Positions 36,330-48,488 of a stretch of 64,000 nt of DNA are shown here, in pieces. How positions within the stretch are numbered: the first letter of the stretch is position 1; every line of letters starts with the position of its first letter. The notes below the pieces were generated by a model that ran no database searches, was not told the origin of the DNA, and saw only the letters and a program-made list of their open reading frames with translations. The position numbers were made by a program, and so were the translations under genes. The stretch spans positions 57,364,333-57,428,332 of the forward strand of contig OX419756.1 in assembly GCA_948567375.1 (NCBI GenBank). Direction: 5' to 3'. This DNA comes from Lunularia cruciata (lineage: Eukaryota; Streptophyta; Marchantiopsida; Lunulariales; Lunulariaceae).

Positions 36330-36990
36330 TGTTTTGCATGTATGTGTTCTTCCATGACGGCTCATCATGGATGGAACCTTTATAGACCATAGAGTTCTTT
36401 TCATATACCCTCATCCTAGAGTTAGGGATTTCATGGAGTTTTGCCTTCAGGAGTTTGATGTTATCATTTGGACTAATAGCATGTGATATGTAGTGGAGCA
36501 TATTTTGAGGGACATGAAAGCCAAGGGTTTTTACTATAGGATATAAAATGTTATACATCTCATGGGCTTTCTTGATGACATGGACATGTATAAAGACCAC
36601 TTTAGAGAGAACATACACCAACCTTATAGTACATTTATGCCATTGGGTCTAAGCTTACAAGATATAATAATTGATTTAGCATTCCTACCTTATTGAAGGA
36701 ACCATCCCCATGGCACTAAATATCCTTGTCTATTTACTCCCTTTTATTTTAGGGCATCAAGTTGAGTCTCATCATCATGTCATCACTTGATAGCTCTTAT
36801 ACATAGATATAAAATAGATTTGAGGTCAACTATTGACTTTCTCACTCAAGAATGGACTTTAGGTCATCTTGTAGATTATAATGTTGACCCTTACTAGGGT
36901 TTAGCATCTACATTTCATGACTTCCCATGCACAATGGGGAGTGGGATCTCCTTTGGAGGTATAGTACCATGTTGATTAGAAGACCTATCA
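36330..36990 (+). pseudogene. FCP1/NIF-like HAD phosphatase remnant, copy 1
   Basis: In one frame from 36361 the text LIMDGTFIDHRVLFIYPHPR is followed by VRDFMEFCLQEFDVIIWTNS. This fits the NIF/FCP1 fold: the degenerate D-x-D-G-T catalytic box (here M-D-G-T, first Asp lost), a Pro-Arg turn, F-L/M-E-F, and V-x-x-W-T-S/N-S. Further on, LQDIIIDLAFLPY sits where the family has the I-I-I-D-D-S-P motif. EWTLGHLVDYNVDPY near 36850 is shared with the copy at 46.1 kb. Members dephosphorylate serine in RNA polymerase II tails or related proteins. This copy has stops, so it is a pseudogene. Confidence 0.55.
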
Positions 36991-37728
36991 TTAGGCACAT
37001 GGATGCAATATTAGAGTGCCTTAGACTAGATTGTTTTTCTAGTTGAGTCTCCTTCTTGAGAGGGTGCCATGGACATAGATATTGGAGTACCCTTTGACTC
37101 CTCTCCTCTAAGGTCATGAGGAGTTAGAGATTTGAGGAGGCAGATACTTGTGTACATTTAAATCTATATTTGTTAACTTTTTTGTCTTATATAATTGTTT
37201 ACCTCTTACCTTATCCTTATTTTACCTTTATTATATGTGGTGGAGTTTTAAAAATGACATTGGAGTACACTTTTACCCTCCTCCAATATCATGAGTAGTT
37301 TGAGATTTGAGGAGTAAGATTCATGTGTATGTATACCTCTAAACTTGTTGTTGTTCTTTTTGTTTTGTGTTGAACTTTTGGGGAGTAAGATTTATGTGTA
37401 TGCATATCTCTAAATTTTCTATTGTAATTTTGTTTTGTGTTAAAATTTTGTATCATACAAAAAATTTATAGTTCTTCTAATTTGGATCATTTTCAAAGAC
37501 AATGAACAAACCCACAGCAAAACCGACAAGACCCAAACAATACTCTAACAAACCTATAGTAAAACCCCATTAAACATGGAGAAAGTGTGAAAAAACCCCA
37601 ACCAAATCCATAACTCCAACAAACATGTAGTGAAACTCTCAAAACCATAACAAAACTCCACAAACCCAAAATGAAACCATCTTGACCAAGATGAATCTCT
37701 AACAAACCCGCAACAAAATCCAAAAAAT
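36991..37728. other. No recognisable gene; A/C-rich end
   Basis: Contains two near-repeats around 37270-37430 (GAGTAAGATTTATGTGTATG). From 37490 it turns A/C-rich with CAACAAACCC- and AAAACCCCA-type words up to the family B element. Confidence 0.5.
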
Positions 37729-38082
37729 TGTAAAAGACCAAGACTGAGGAGAAAAATAGGAGAATGGAAGATCATTTTGGGACACTCGAATGAGGGAAAA
37801 CTCTAAATGCCTAGCATGAGCCTCAACTTTGGTATTTATAGGGAGCATACAAAGCTCTTGAGAAGCATCTCAAGAAGCTTCCTTCTAGAAGCCGCCTACT
37901 TGGCATGCAAGCTAAGCTAGTTGGAAGCTTCTAGAAGCTACTTACTTGGGGTGCAAGCTAAACTAGTCAAGAAGATTCCCAAGAAGCTTCCTAGATACTT
38001 CCAAAATATTCTAGGCTAATTTGGCTTATTCGCTACTTTGTTGGCTCTAACTAACTTCATTGCTAAATTCCATATTGTTACA
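37729..38082 (-). repeat. 3' LTR of family B copy 1
   Basis: In element orientation it begins TGTAACAATATGGAATTTAG (38082 leftward) and ends near 37729. It matches 40267-40679 and 51660-52095 and contains several GAAGCTTC words. Confidence 0.88.
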
Positions 38083-38640
38083 TATTCCCCCACCGCTAGT
38101 AGGTGGCGTCCTTGTTGCCATTGAAGCTTCAAACTCTTGGATGGCCATTTGTGCATTCTAGAGATAAGAAAGAGGTTCCCATGTGGCATCATGAAGGAGA
38201 TATTTTTCCAAAGGACCTTGTGTTCCATATGTTGTTGGAGGCCATGTTGAATGTGGCGATGCACAAGGATACAATCAACTTCGTACTCATCATGATCGTT
38301 GATAGGGACGGGAAGAGGAGGAGGAGGTTGGACACAAGAGGAAAAAGAAGATGGGTTAGAAACAAAGGTTTCAACTTGGAAATGTGGAACACAAAGTGGA
38401 TGTGCATGTAATAAGGCAAAGCAAGTCAATAAGCAATAGGAGAGATGATTTGGGTGACATCAAAGGGTCCTATCCAATTAGGGGTGAGTTTACAAACTTG
38501 AGTATCAAGTGGGAGGGGTAGGTTACTAGAGGAGATCATGACCTTATCACCAACTTAAAAGGTAAGATCATGACAATGGTGGTCCGTATATTGTTTTTGC
38601 CAATTTTGAGCAACAAGGAGATGAGATTTGGCTTTTGGAA
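38083..38640 (-). pseudogene. Integrase C-terminal module and chromodomain of family B
   Basis: Reading leftward from about 38640 there is a GPF-type integrase tail (PNWIGPFDVTQIISP near 38470), then chromodomain-like text at 38200-38320 (HDEYEVDCILVHRH, EHKVLWKN, MMPHG). Together they mark the 3' end of a chromovirus polyprotein. They lie directly upstream of the polypurine tract (about 38083-38096, - strand). This is a fossil fragment. Confidence 0.7.
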
Positions 38641-38819
38641 TATTGTGAAACATTATTGAAACATGTCATTCATGATGCACTATCATGACAACTTGATTTG
38701 AAGTCTCTTCTTCTCATCACCAATGGCAATTATGACAATATCAATTGACTCAAAAGTCTAACTTAAGTTTAAGAATCCTTTACCTCAAAATCTTTTCTTT
38801 TAGATGATACAAGGCCATC

Positions 38820-39480
38820 TTGCAGCACCCAAGAAGGAGTAAAACAACCTCTCCTTCAAGGAAAGCCTTCTATTTTGTGGGAATCTGATTTATGTTCCAA
38901 CCAAGGGTGATCTTTGACTTGTGCACCTCCAAGAAGCCCATGACTTGCCAATTGCTGGTCACATGGGTGTGGACACGACCTTGGGCAATCTCTAACACCA
39001 ATGGTGGTGACCCAACATGACACAAGATGTTTGAGAATTTTTCCAATGCTGTAAGAGTTGCCAATGCAATAAGGCCAACAACATGAAACCAAGTGGACTC
39101 CTTCAACCACTCTCCATTCCATCTGCTCAATGGGAACAAGTGAGCTTAGATTTTATCACATCCTTGCCCAAGACAAAGCAAGGTCATATAGCAATCATGG
39201 TGTTTGTGGAAAAGCTTAGTAAGAAAATCCATTTGGCACCAACCTTTGATACCATGGATGCTCCAACATTGGCATAAATCTACTTCAACACTACCTTCAA
39301 GCATCACGGGATGCCTTTTGTACTCATCTCTAATTGTGATCCTCAATTCACTGGGAAATTTTGGCAAGCACTCTTGCATATACTTGGCACCATGTTTGGT
39401 TTGTCCATGACCTATCATCCTCAAATTGATGGACAAATGAAAGTGCAAATTGCACCTTAGAGGACATGCTTTGTGCCTTT
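38820..39480 (+). pseudogene. Integrase core fragment, opposite strand to its element
   Basis: The + strand reads as zinc-binding and catalytic integrase text: AHDLPIAGHMGVDTTL near 38935, a Cys pair near 39050, then the open frame from 39083 with QWEQVSLDFITSLPKTKQGH (first acid) and VFVEKLSKKIHLAP. A second-acid region follows near 39330. The surrounding LTRs and chromodomain text are on the - strand, so this piece is flipped relative to them or comes from another element. It is a fossil fragment. Confidence 0.8.
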
Positions 39481-39489
39481 GTCAATATT

Positions 39490-40266
39490 TACCATACCAA
39501 TATTTACCATATCCATTATATTTGCAATTTGCATAATTGTGTTATGGAATTATGTGATTCAATCTCTTTCAACTTTACTAACTTATCTTGTGCAGCTTGT
39601 GTGGCATCTATCACTTGGAATTGAAAAATTATTGCACCCTTGAATTGTTAGGATTTGTGCAATAGATTGCCTTTGGCTTGCTCCACTTGGAGTTGCCACC
39701 ATAGCTTTGCTGCTCCGTCCAATTGGCTTGAAGTTAAGAGGATTTCTTTTTGTTCATCTTGAAGATTTATAGCCTTGAATTAACATTCATAGTCATATAC
39801 AAAATTCTCCATTGCACCCAAGAGAATCTTGCCATCAAATACCTTGGGTTTTGGAAATTGGATTCTGTCTTCTCCTTCTCTAAATGGTGCTCTCTCTACT
39901 TGCTCTTGTCATTGTTGGTCTTGTTCATCCAATAATTGAGTAAGGTGCTCAATTTGTTGTTGTATGGCAATGATAACCTCAAGCATTGCCGCCATAGCTA
40001 CTACTCTATCACACTACTCCCAGTTTATCTAATTTATTAACATATAAATGCAACACGTCTACCATCCTTCATAAGTAACAATTGGAAGTACCAAGAGTTC
40101 CTTGAACAAGGTGATTGTATTTAGAAAATTCTGCCCAAAATGTGAGGTGATGAATTGTGTGAAATAATGCTTGGGTAGTATCCAAACACAAAAATCCCAA
40201 TGGTTTGGCAGAAATAGATTTGGTGGTCCATAAATTACATCCAACCCATTCATGTTCTAATACTTA
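39490..40266 (-). pseudogene. gag leader region of family B copy 1, with primer site
   Basis: The reverse complement matches 52097-52520 of the other family B copy, from the degenerate primer site beside the right LTR through the start of gag. No intact frame. Confidence 0.72.
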
Positions 40267-40679
40267 TGTAAAAGACAGAGATTGAGGAGAGAAATAGGAG
40301 AACAGAAAATCACATTGAGACAATTGAATGAGAGAAAAGTCCAAATGCCTAGTATGAGCTTTAGTATTTATAGGGAGCATACAAGACTCTCGAGAAGCTT
40401 CTCAAGAAGCTTCCTTGAGCCACTTTCTTAGAGTGCAAGCCAAGTTAATCCAAAAGCTTCTCAAGAACCTCTTTCTAAAAGGTGTCTACTTGGCATGCAA
40501 GCTAAGCTAGTTGGAAGCTTCTAGAAGTTACCTACTTGGGATGCAAGCTAAGCTAGACGTGAAGCTTCCCAAGAAGCTTCTTAGATACTTCCAAAATATT
40601 CTAGGTTAATTTGGCCTATTTGCTATTTGCTACTTTGTTAGCACTAACTAACTTCATTGCTAAATTCCATATTGTTACA
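40267..40679 (-). repeat. 5' LTR of family B copy 1
   Basis: Starts (leftward) at 40679 with TGTAACAATATGGAATTTAG. It carries paired GAAGCTTC words at 40395-40402 and 40407-40414 and others near 40450, 40515 and 40565, upstream of a GTATTTATAG (reverse TATA) near 40364. Confidence 0.9.
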
Positions 40680-41580
40680 CAAACTCCTACAAAAACCAAA
40701 CATAAATTGAAACTTGAGAGTGGCAAATGGTTCTAGGTGAAATGGTAGCGGGTGGCTTCTTGTTGACAAGAGCTCTTCTAAAAAATATAGGGACAAGGTT
40801 GAATATTAGGCATTAGATCATTGCACTATTTTATACTCATTCAAGGAAGCATATATTGGAAGCCATTACATGTGAAAAATGAATAGATGGAAGAATTGCA
40901 TTATACTTGTGTATGGAAGATACAAGCAAATTGCAAGGAGTATATAAAAGCAGGTTTACCTCTCTTGTATAAAAACATACAAGGTACATGTTTATCCATG
41001 GAAAACTACAAACCAACTATAGAGCACTCCAAAATGGAGCAAAGGTGAAGCATAAACATACTCCACTCCAATGTCATTTGAAGTACTCTACACTTGGCAC
41101 TACTTGCTTGCTATTCCACTATCACTATGTCACTTTCTCTACTCCAATCTGTTATGGAACTAAGTGACTAATGAGTAAAACTCACTTGCACTTCTCCTTT
41201 TCACTTCAAATTTTCTCACTAACCGCTTTCACTTGAACTGTAGGGATAGATTTGGGCATTGGGAACTTGGATTGCTTTTATAACTTTCAATAGGTACGCT
41301 ATCTACTATAGAGAATATACTCATAATACTCTTTATCTCCTTGAATGTTTTTCTTATTTTGTCTAATTTTGAAATCATGGAATGCACCTATTTAGATTTA
41401 GCATTCCCCTCTTTGATTATTTACTTCTATAACATAATACATTCTTCTCTATTTTCTTTTCATTAAAAAAATTTCCACCTTTGTGATCTTTTATGCTTTA
41501 ATCTCAGTCAACCTACATTTCTCCATTGCTTTGACCAATTTGCTCCTCAATTTTGAAATGTTAGAAAGATCTTGGGTTAA
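40680..41580. other. No recognisable gene
   Basis: Decayed sequence with many CACTTG and ACTCCA words; nothing supportable. Confidence 0.5.
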
Positions 41581-41585
41581 AGCTG

Positions 41586-42112
41586 CTATAATAGCAGAAG
41601 ATTGTACCTTGCCACAAGAAAAATTTCTTCTTTTCCTTGATTCACTCTCTCTTTTTCCATCCTTGTCACCTTTATTCTCTCGTCCTTACTCTCAGTTTCC
41701 TTCTCATGCTCAAGGTTCATCTTTGCCTTCTTTGCCATGTGCAATTGGTTGAGGTGAAATATCCTCATGTGGTGATCTAGACTCAGGGTGAAATGATGCA
41801 ATTTGACTCTCCTCATATGTGAGCATAGTGTTCTTAGGGGTCCTACCAAAAATGGGATGTAAGGAAATGACTCTTGGGTGCTAAGGGCACTAAACCCTAA
41901 AGAATACAATTGTGGGTTTTGGGTTCCTAACCTAGAAAATCTTCATCAAGTAATAACTCACATGGTTGCTCAATTAAAACTTGAGAACAAAATTCTTCAT
42001 CTATGACTATCTCAAAAAATTCATTTTCATTTTCATTTCCTAAACTCACCCAGATGGGGAGGAATATAGCATGTGTGCCAAATAGAAGATCCATTCTCAA
42101 TAATGGTGACAT
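41586..42112 (-). pseudogene. Unrecognised charged protein fragments
   Basis: Two - strand open pieces: 41586-41909, Lys/Glu-rich at its C-terminal half (AKKAKMNLEHEKETESKDER), and 41927-42112, acidic (NENEFFEIVIDEEFC). No domain recognised. The charged helical character resembles the other decayed coiled-coil stretches of the window. Confidence 0.25.
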
Positions 42113-42507
42113 AAATGATTCAACTTATCCTTGATAGTCCTCCATCCTCATTTGAACTCCTTCTCAACGAGTCCTTCCTCAATGCTCTCATCTTTCCATG
42201 TTTAAGCTTATCAATAAGAGGTTATGTAACTTAATGCAGTACTCTTTTGAATGTGCTTCTTGTAGCTACACTATGTATTTGCTTGAAAGGTTTAGGGTCC
42301 TCAAGATAGTCCAACAACTAAAAATAATGGTGAGAGACCATTTTAAACCTTTCTTCATCCCCTACTTTTGGTCTACACCCTATAGATGAAAGCCTCACTA
42401 ACTACTCCGGTCTCACAGACACTATGTTTAACAAATCTTGGAACTTTTGAGGCAAAAGAGTTAGAATAGACTTGCTAGATTTTGAACCCAAATGTTGTGA
42501 GAGAGGT

Positions 42508-43251
42508 TGTAATATTCCAAGGATAGCAAAGAAACACATAAGAGAAAACACAAGTTTCACACTCAAACTCCCGGTGTCCCAAGGGAGCATCTTCTCTTTC
42601 TTATATAGCCAAAGAGGATCTCCTCCAAGGATGCTCCACCATAGGATTAAGTACATGGATAGGTGACCTGTCAAAGAGCTCCACCCTTAGATTACTTGCT
42701 TGGATGGGTGACATGTCGATCTTGGTCCCATCTGGTCGGTCAAACAAGCTTTGACTAGAGGGAATCTTTTAGGGAATCTTATTGTAGGAATCTTAGAATC
42801 ACATGGGTGAGGTACTATTGGAAAGCTCTCAATGAGAAAAATCAGGGAGGAGGGAAAGTCTATCCTTTACTTCATTGCAAGGAATTCTGCATAGTTTTGA
42901 GGCCTAATTCATCCGTTTAGGCCTCCAAAATTGCCTTTGAAGTTTTTAGGCATATTTTGGTTTTTGCTCTATTAGTAGAAGTGCTCTTTTGGTGATACCT
43001 CTACCTGATCTACTTCATCCATTATATGTATCATCCTTCCAGATGTCACTAACCCAAATTCTACCTTTAGATCATATGTCTAGCTATTGATTCTGAAGTC
43101 TTCAAACATGTTTCATTTTTTGTCTATTTGTAGAAGTACTCTTTTGGTGACATCTCTATCTGATCTACTTAGTCCCTCATGTATAACATCTCCCAAATGT
43201 TACAAAATCAAATTTCATCTCTAGATCATGTATCTAGCTATTGGTATTATA
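42508..43251 (-). repeat. Solo LTR of family A, 744 bp, with target duplication
   Basis: The reverse complement aligns with the whole family A LTR including the 155-bp internal duplication. Perfect 5-bp direct repeats GAGGT flank it (42503-42507 and 43252-43256), and no internal element sequence is attached. Solo LTRs arise by recombination between the two LTRs of one insertion. Confidence 0.95.
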
Positions 43252-43256
43252 GAGGT

Positions 43257-46125
43257 GTGATGGCTTCTACACAATTTGAACCAAATTGATAAGGAATGTT
43301 ACTTTTTTCTTTGCAATAATGAATTTATGAGGTGCCCTTCATATTTGCACCCAACCAACACCCAACTAACTCTATGTCTTTCACTTTGATTGCAAAGTTG
43401 GCACAATTACATCCTCTCTCCAATATGCTTGCCCCACTTCCCAAATTGCACATTGTTCTAAAATAGAATCTAATAAAGGATAAATTAATAGAAAATTCAA
43501 AAACTACAAGCTATACAAAACCTAATCCTTCAATTAAAAACTGCTCAATTCAAATTGTGATGATGGTGGTGGTGCATATTTCAAATTGTGTTGGTAGAAT
43601 GTGGGCTTAAAAGGATGATTCAAATTGATTGGTGCACCCAAGAGGTATTCAAATTTTGAGTGTTGTGGTTTTCTCTTACCACTTAGCCCTTACTTTGATT
43701 AGCATTAGATGTATTCATTATTATTAGCAAGAGCCTTGTATGTGATTTTGCTCCATAATTTTGGACTTCCATTATTTGGCTAAGATAGTGGAAATGTGCA
43801 TGTAAGGTTAGTAGGTCACCATACAAACATTTGCAAGAGTTTCCTTTTCTCTACACATTTATTTATATGCAATGTGTAGTCTTTTTACTACTATCCTTCC
43901 CATGCTCATAAATTTCCCATCAAAGATATTATTGATGTTATGCTATGTTATTTCATTTACCATGCTAGATTTACAAGAGAGTGAGGTTTACAAGTTAAAT
44001 AAATGAGTTTACGAGTTAGATTAAGTGTTTCACTTTTGAGATTTATTGGAGATGCACTCATCTTGTAAGCCTCCCATAAAATTTTTGAGGGAGTCCCATA
44101 AACCAAATCAAGGACCAACACAAATATGTCCAAAAAATTAGGGTTTAGTTTAATTTCTAGTCTGGTGTTAATTTTAGTCCAAGGTTTTGGGCCTTATGAT
44201 CTATGAGACATCCCATATACCATAAAAATTTATGGGTCACAAAATTAGACCTATTAACCTTATAAGGGTGTGAGAGTTCCTCCCTCTCACACCCCATAAT
44301 AATCTATGGGATATCCAATATATGTTTTGTAATTTTTATTCATGGATGCAAAAATGGACAAAGTGAATCCCCCTATCAAGTGTAAATTGTACTTGATATT
44401 AACTAGGATGGTACATATCAAAGGCCTGTCACAATAAGTGACATAATAAAAAAAATGCCACATGTTATAATAAGAGTTACCTTGTGAGGTTGAATTCCTC
44501 CCACTAATGCACAAGTGTGAGCTTGTGCACATTTCAAAATCAACCTCCCAAAGTTATGACAAATTCCATGGATCTACTATTTAGGTGTGTATTGTTGAAT
44601 TCTCTAGTTTCCTCATTGAACACAAATAAATTTGGGAGATGTTTGTTTTGTGCATAAAGATGGAAGGTATGTAAATGTTGTGGGGTGCTGCCTTTGAGAG
44701 GAATTTTGACTTCAAATTCTTAGAATGCAAACCTTTGGGAGATTTGGAAATTTAGAATTTGAGTAAGTATGGAGGAGATACACTCTCCATTTGAGCTCAA
44801 AGTTGTTTATTGTATACCTTGTCATGTTTCTCCTTAGTCCAAATCAAGTTCCACTTTTTTTGGTAGTGGTTAATCAAAGAGCCTTAGATTCTAAGACCTT
44901 TTGAAGATGATGTCCTTAGGATCTTTGATGGGAACTAAAGGAAAAGGAGAGCAAGTAAGGTTTAGAATGATCCCTTCTCATTTATCTCAAATCTTGGATT
45001 ATTTGGACAAACCAAATCATTTCAAACAAACTCATGGGAGCAATAGTAAGAAACTTGTTTAGACAAGCATTATGTTCAATTACATGGCCACTTATCTCAT
45101 GAAATTTGGGAGGGGGTTTCATTTGTCTATGAATGGAGAATTTTTTTACAAGAAATAGACTATGTATATAAAATCCTATAAGAACTTTGGTCTTGCACCA
45201 CATTGAATGATTTGATTTGGTCAAGGAGTTTGCTTGAATGCAAAGGGATTTGCTCAAGGAGTTGCTTGGATATAAAAGAGTTTGGCTTGGTATTTGCTTG
45301 GGCTCAGAAGGAGTTCAACCAAGGATGTACTTGGGCTTGAGTACATACAAGTTGAACATACAAATATTTGAGGCCACATTGCAAAGACAACTAAAATAAA
45401 TTTTTATTACATGGTACTATTCTTGATTTAGTAGCATCCAAGGATTAAGCACTCTAGCTAAAGATGCAAGTAATTATAAATGAGCAAATGAAGAGCAGCA
45501 ATGTAACCAATTAAGACAACCAGCTTTTAGTAATGATGGATGTACATTCAAGCCATAAATATTTTACACTCTTAGCAACAAACCTTATAAAAGCAATATA
45601 GCTAGCAAGAGAAGGTAGCAATTATTGGGAGTAGTAGTGTTTGGTAGTAAATAGAGACTTATATAAAAAACCAAATCTTTTGACTAGCTTTTTTAGGATG
45701 TTCAATGGGCTTGCTCTTGCTCTTTCTTTTGGTCATATCTATAAGACACAAGCTTCACTATTATATAAACGTTCAATGCTCAAATGAACAACTTAAAATA
45801 TCTTCTCATGACACATGTGCTCTCATGTACAAGTAAATATATCTCTTTGTGACAATTCAAAAGATCCCCTCATGACATAGTAATAGAATTAATGATTATA
45901 TATCTCCTTATGATAGAATAGTAGAATGGATGATTACCTCTCAATAAGCAAGAAGGCCAAGTCAATGTATATAAATGTACAAGAATGCTAAGATGTATAC
46001 ATAATTACAAAAAGTACATTGAAATATACAAAAGTGAATAACTCCTCATGACATAGGAGTAAGAAGACTTGTATCCTCTAACATGAGATCCTCTAAATTG
46101 GTACCTAGTGGAAGGAGCTTTACTT
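43257..46125. other. Long stretch without recognisable gene
   Basis: Moderately AT-rich, no domain or mobile-element motif. Short imperfect repeats built on TTTGCTTG lie at 45225-45330. Confidence 0.55.
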
Positions 46126-46129
46126 TAAT

Positions 46130-46800
46130 CTACTCTGATATTGCATCTAAACATATAATAAGGTCTATATCTCCGCATGAGTTCCCACTCTCTATCATAC
46201 GCAATGGGTCTTGAAAGGCCACATCTAAACCATCATAGGGATCCACACTATAATCCCTAAGATGATCCAAAGTCCATTCTTCAATGAGTAACTCAATGTT
46301 GGAGACAAATTTGTCTCTCCTAGATCTATCTAAGGGAGCTATCAAGAGGTTGCATAATGAGGAGTGTGAATATTCTCCTCTTGTCAAAAAAGGAGTAAAT
46401 GCTAAAGGATAGATAGTATCATGAGATAGTTCCTATAATATGGAAAACATGCATTGTCAACTACCAATATATCTGAAAGTCATATGCCTAAATCTATAAA
46501 TGCACGGTACAGTCTATGTGTGAAACCTCTCCAATGGTCCTTTTACACATCCTCTCCATCAAGGAAGACCATGAGATGCACCCTGGTGTGTCCTCTCCTA
46601 GATAGGAAACCCTCATCCTACATGGACTGGAAGAGATACTCTATTTGTGTCCTTGTACTACCAATCCAAATGATAACATCTAAGTGCATCACACAATAAT
46701 ATATCAAGAATTGGACAGTTTGAGTATAAACTATAAAACTCAATTACAATAACTATAGGATTAAGAACACATGTCATCAAAAGATACACAACACATTCCT
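46130..46800 (-). pseudogene. FCP1/NIF-like HAD phosphatase remnant, copy 2
   Basis: Reading leftward, HLDVIIWIGSTRTQIEYL near 46690 parallels FDVIIWTNS of the copy at 36.3 kb. IEEWTLDHLRDYSVDPYDG in the open frame 46130-46387 parallels EWTLGHLVDYNVDPY. Between them, ILVVDNACFPYYRNY (about 46470) sits where the family's I-x-V-D-D-x-P box is expected. The catalytic D-x-D-G-T box is not recognisable in this copy. No coiled-coil stretch precedes it, unlike copy 1. It has several stops. The match between the two copies is clearer than the family assignment. Confidence 0.5.
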
Positions 46801-46959
46801 AAAGATATATGGTAGGAAAATAGAGCTTTGTGGGCTTAATGACTCATCATATCATAATAAAAATAATTATTGGTAAATTCCTTTTAATCAAGAGGTTATA
46901 AGAGTAATTGACAAGTGATACTTCTTGAGAATAAGTAATGTCATTTCTAAAAACGTAGG

Positions 46960-47964
46960 TACTAGATGAATTTTGTCTCTACAAGATAAAACGGCACTCT
47001 TATTCTTGTATCAAGATTCAATCATTTTTTGCATGTACCAAATTATTAGGTTATGTTTATTTGTTAGTAGTATGTGCTTCAGTTTTTCTCTGTATAATCA
47101 GATTACATAATATAGCAAATCTTTGAAACAAACTAATACTATTTTACGTTTCATTTTAATTTAATTTACTTTCAATCTTTTGTAATTTATTTATCTCCTT
47201 GCAATATTCCATAGCAAACTCTTGCTCATTCCACAAGACAAAAAAATAAATCTCAAATTTTCCCACACAATTCTCTTATTTCAGACATGTATTTTAATGT
47301 AAATGAATTTATTAAATTGACCGATAAGAGATTAAGACATAAATTCAAAATACAGTTAATCATATTACAAGAAAACATATCATACAATATTTTTTAGAAG
47401 CAAAATGAGATGTGATATACTATTTTAATATGATAATTTTTTATCTTCATTTTAAAATATGATGTAATATAACACAACATTCATATCAAAGTACAAGATT
47501 AATAATTCAAAACTTATATCTAATAAATAATTTTCTTATATTAATCTCATATAGAGTGATAAAATTACATGATTTTAAGCATATTATAGTAATTAAAAAA
47601 ATAATAATGATCAAAACCACATTGTAAATTGAAAAGTGAAAATGTTATTCTAGTAGTAACTCTTCAATAATACTCTACAAAATTATTACACATAAGGTAT
47701 ATTTGTTGTGGAAAAGAAACAGATAAAAAAATAGATTTTGTATTAATTTTGAAATTATATCTATCTATCTATTATATTTTATTCCTTTATTTTATTATAT
47801 AAAATTACATATAAATGGAGAACATAGAAAGTATTGTCTTGGAGATTGGAACTTATTATATATATTAAAGTGTTCGTGTTTGGTGTGTCTAAAGTTTTGG
47901 GATTCACAATCTAAATTTTTACTAGTATATACATAATAATATTACTATAAGATGAAAATATTCT
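46960..47964. other. Very AT-rich stretch, nothing recognisable
   Basis: Long A/T runs, no gene or repeat structure seen up to the solo LTR. Confidence 0.6.
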
Positions 47965-47969
47965 CTATT

Positions 47970-48483
47970 TGTAATACCAATAGCTAGACATATTATTTAG
48001 AAGTGGAAATTAACTCGGTAACATTTAGAAGGATGTGATATATGATGGACTAAGTAGAACACATAGAGATGTCACCAAACAAATACTTCCACTAATAGAG
48101 CAAGAGTGAAAAAACCCTAAAAACTTCAGAGCCAATTTTAGAGACCTAAATGGATGAATATAAACAAGATTTTTCCAATGTTACCTCATCCATGCAATTT
48201 TGAGCTCATACAAGAAGATTCTCTAAAGATTCTCTTCCAGTCAAACTTGTTTGACTAACCATATAGGACATGGACCAACCTGTCACCCATCCATACAACT
48301 AATCTACAATTAGAGCTTGCTGTCATGTCACCAATCCATATATCTGATCCAAGGGCAAAGCTTCCTTTGAGTGTATCATATTTGCTATATAATTAAGACA
48401 AAAGGATCCTTTGGACCTATCTAGTGTTGAAACTTTATTATTTTCCCTCTTGTGTGTCTCTTGGGACTCCTTAGCATATTACA
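47970..48483 (+). repeat. Solo LTR of family A, 514 bp form without the internal duplication
   Basis: Begins TGTAATACCAATAGCTAGAC and ends CATATTACA. Perfect 5-bp direct repeats CTATT flank it (47965-47969 and 48484-48488). It aligns with the other family A LTRs but has the 155-bp unit only once, and it is more diverged. A TATA-like CTATATAATTAAG lies near 48394. Confidence 0.95.
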
Positions 48484-48488
48484 CTATT

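Larger units (their letters stand above)
37729..40679 (-). mobile_element. Family B Ty3/gypsy chromovirus, short composite copy
   Basis: Two related LTRs face the - strand: 37729-38082 (354 bp) and 40267-40679 (413 bp). A polypurine tract adjoins the left LTR and a degenerate tRNA-Met primer site adjoins the right one. The inner 2.2 kb holds chromodomain text near the left LTR, integrase text in the middle and gag-leader text near the right LTR. It is far shorter than a full element of some 5 to 6 kb. The LTRs differ at about a tenth of sites, so it is probably older than the family A copy. No clear 5-bp target duplication is seen. It is a broken, rearranged fossil. Confidence 0.85.

Noticed and set aside
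37724-40684. Target duplication around the family B copy on the - strand
   Set aside because: The 5-mers beside the two LTR ends (AAAAT and CAAAC) do not match, so none is claimed.
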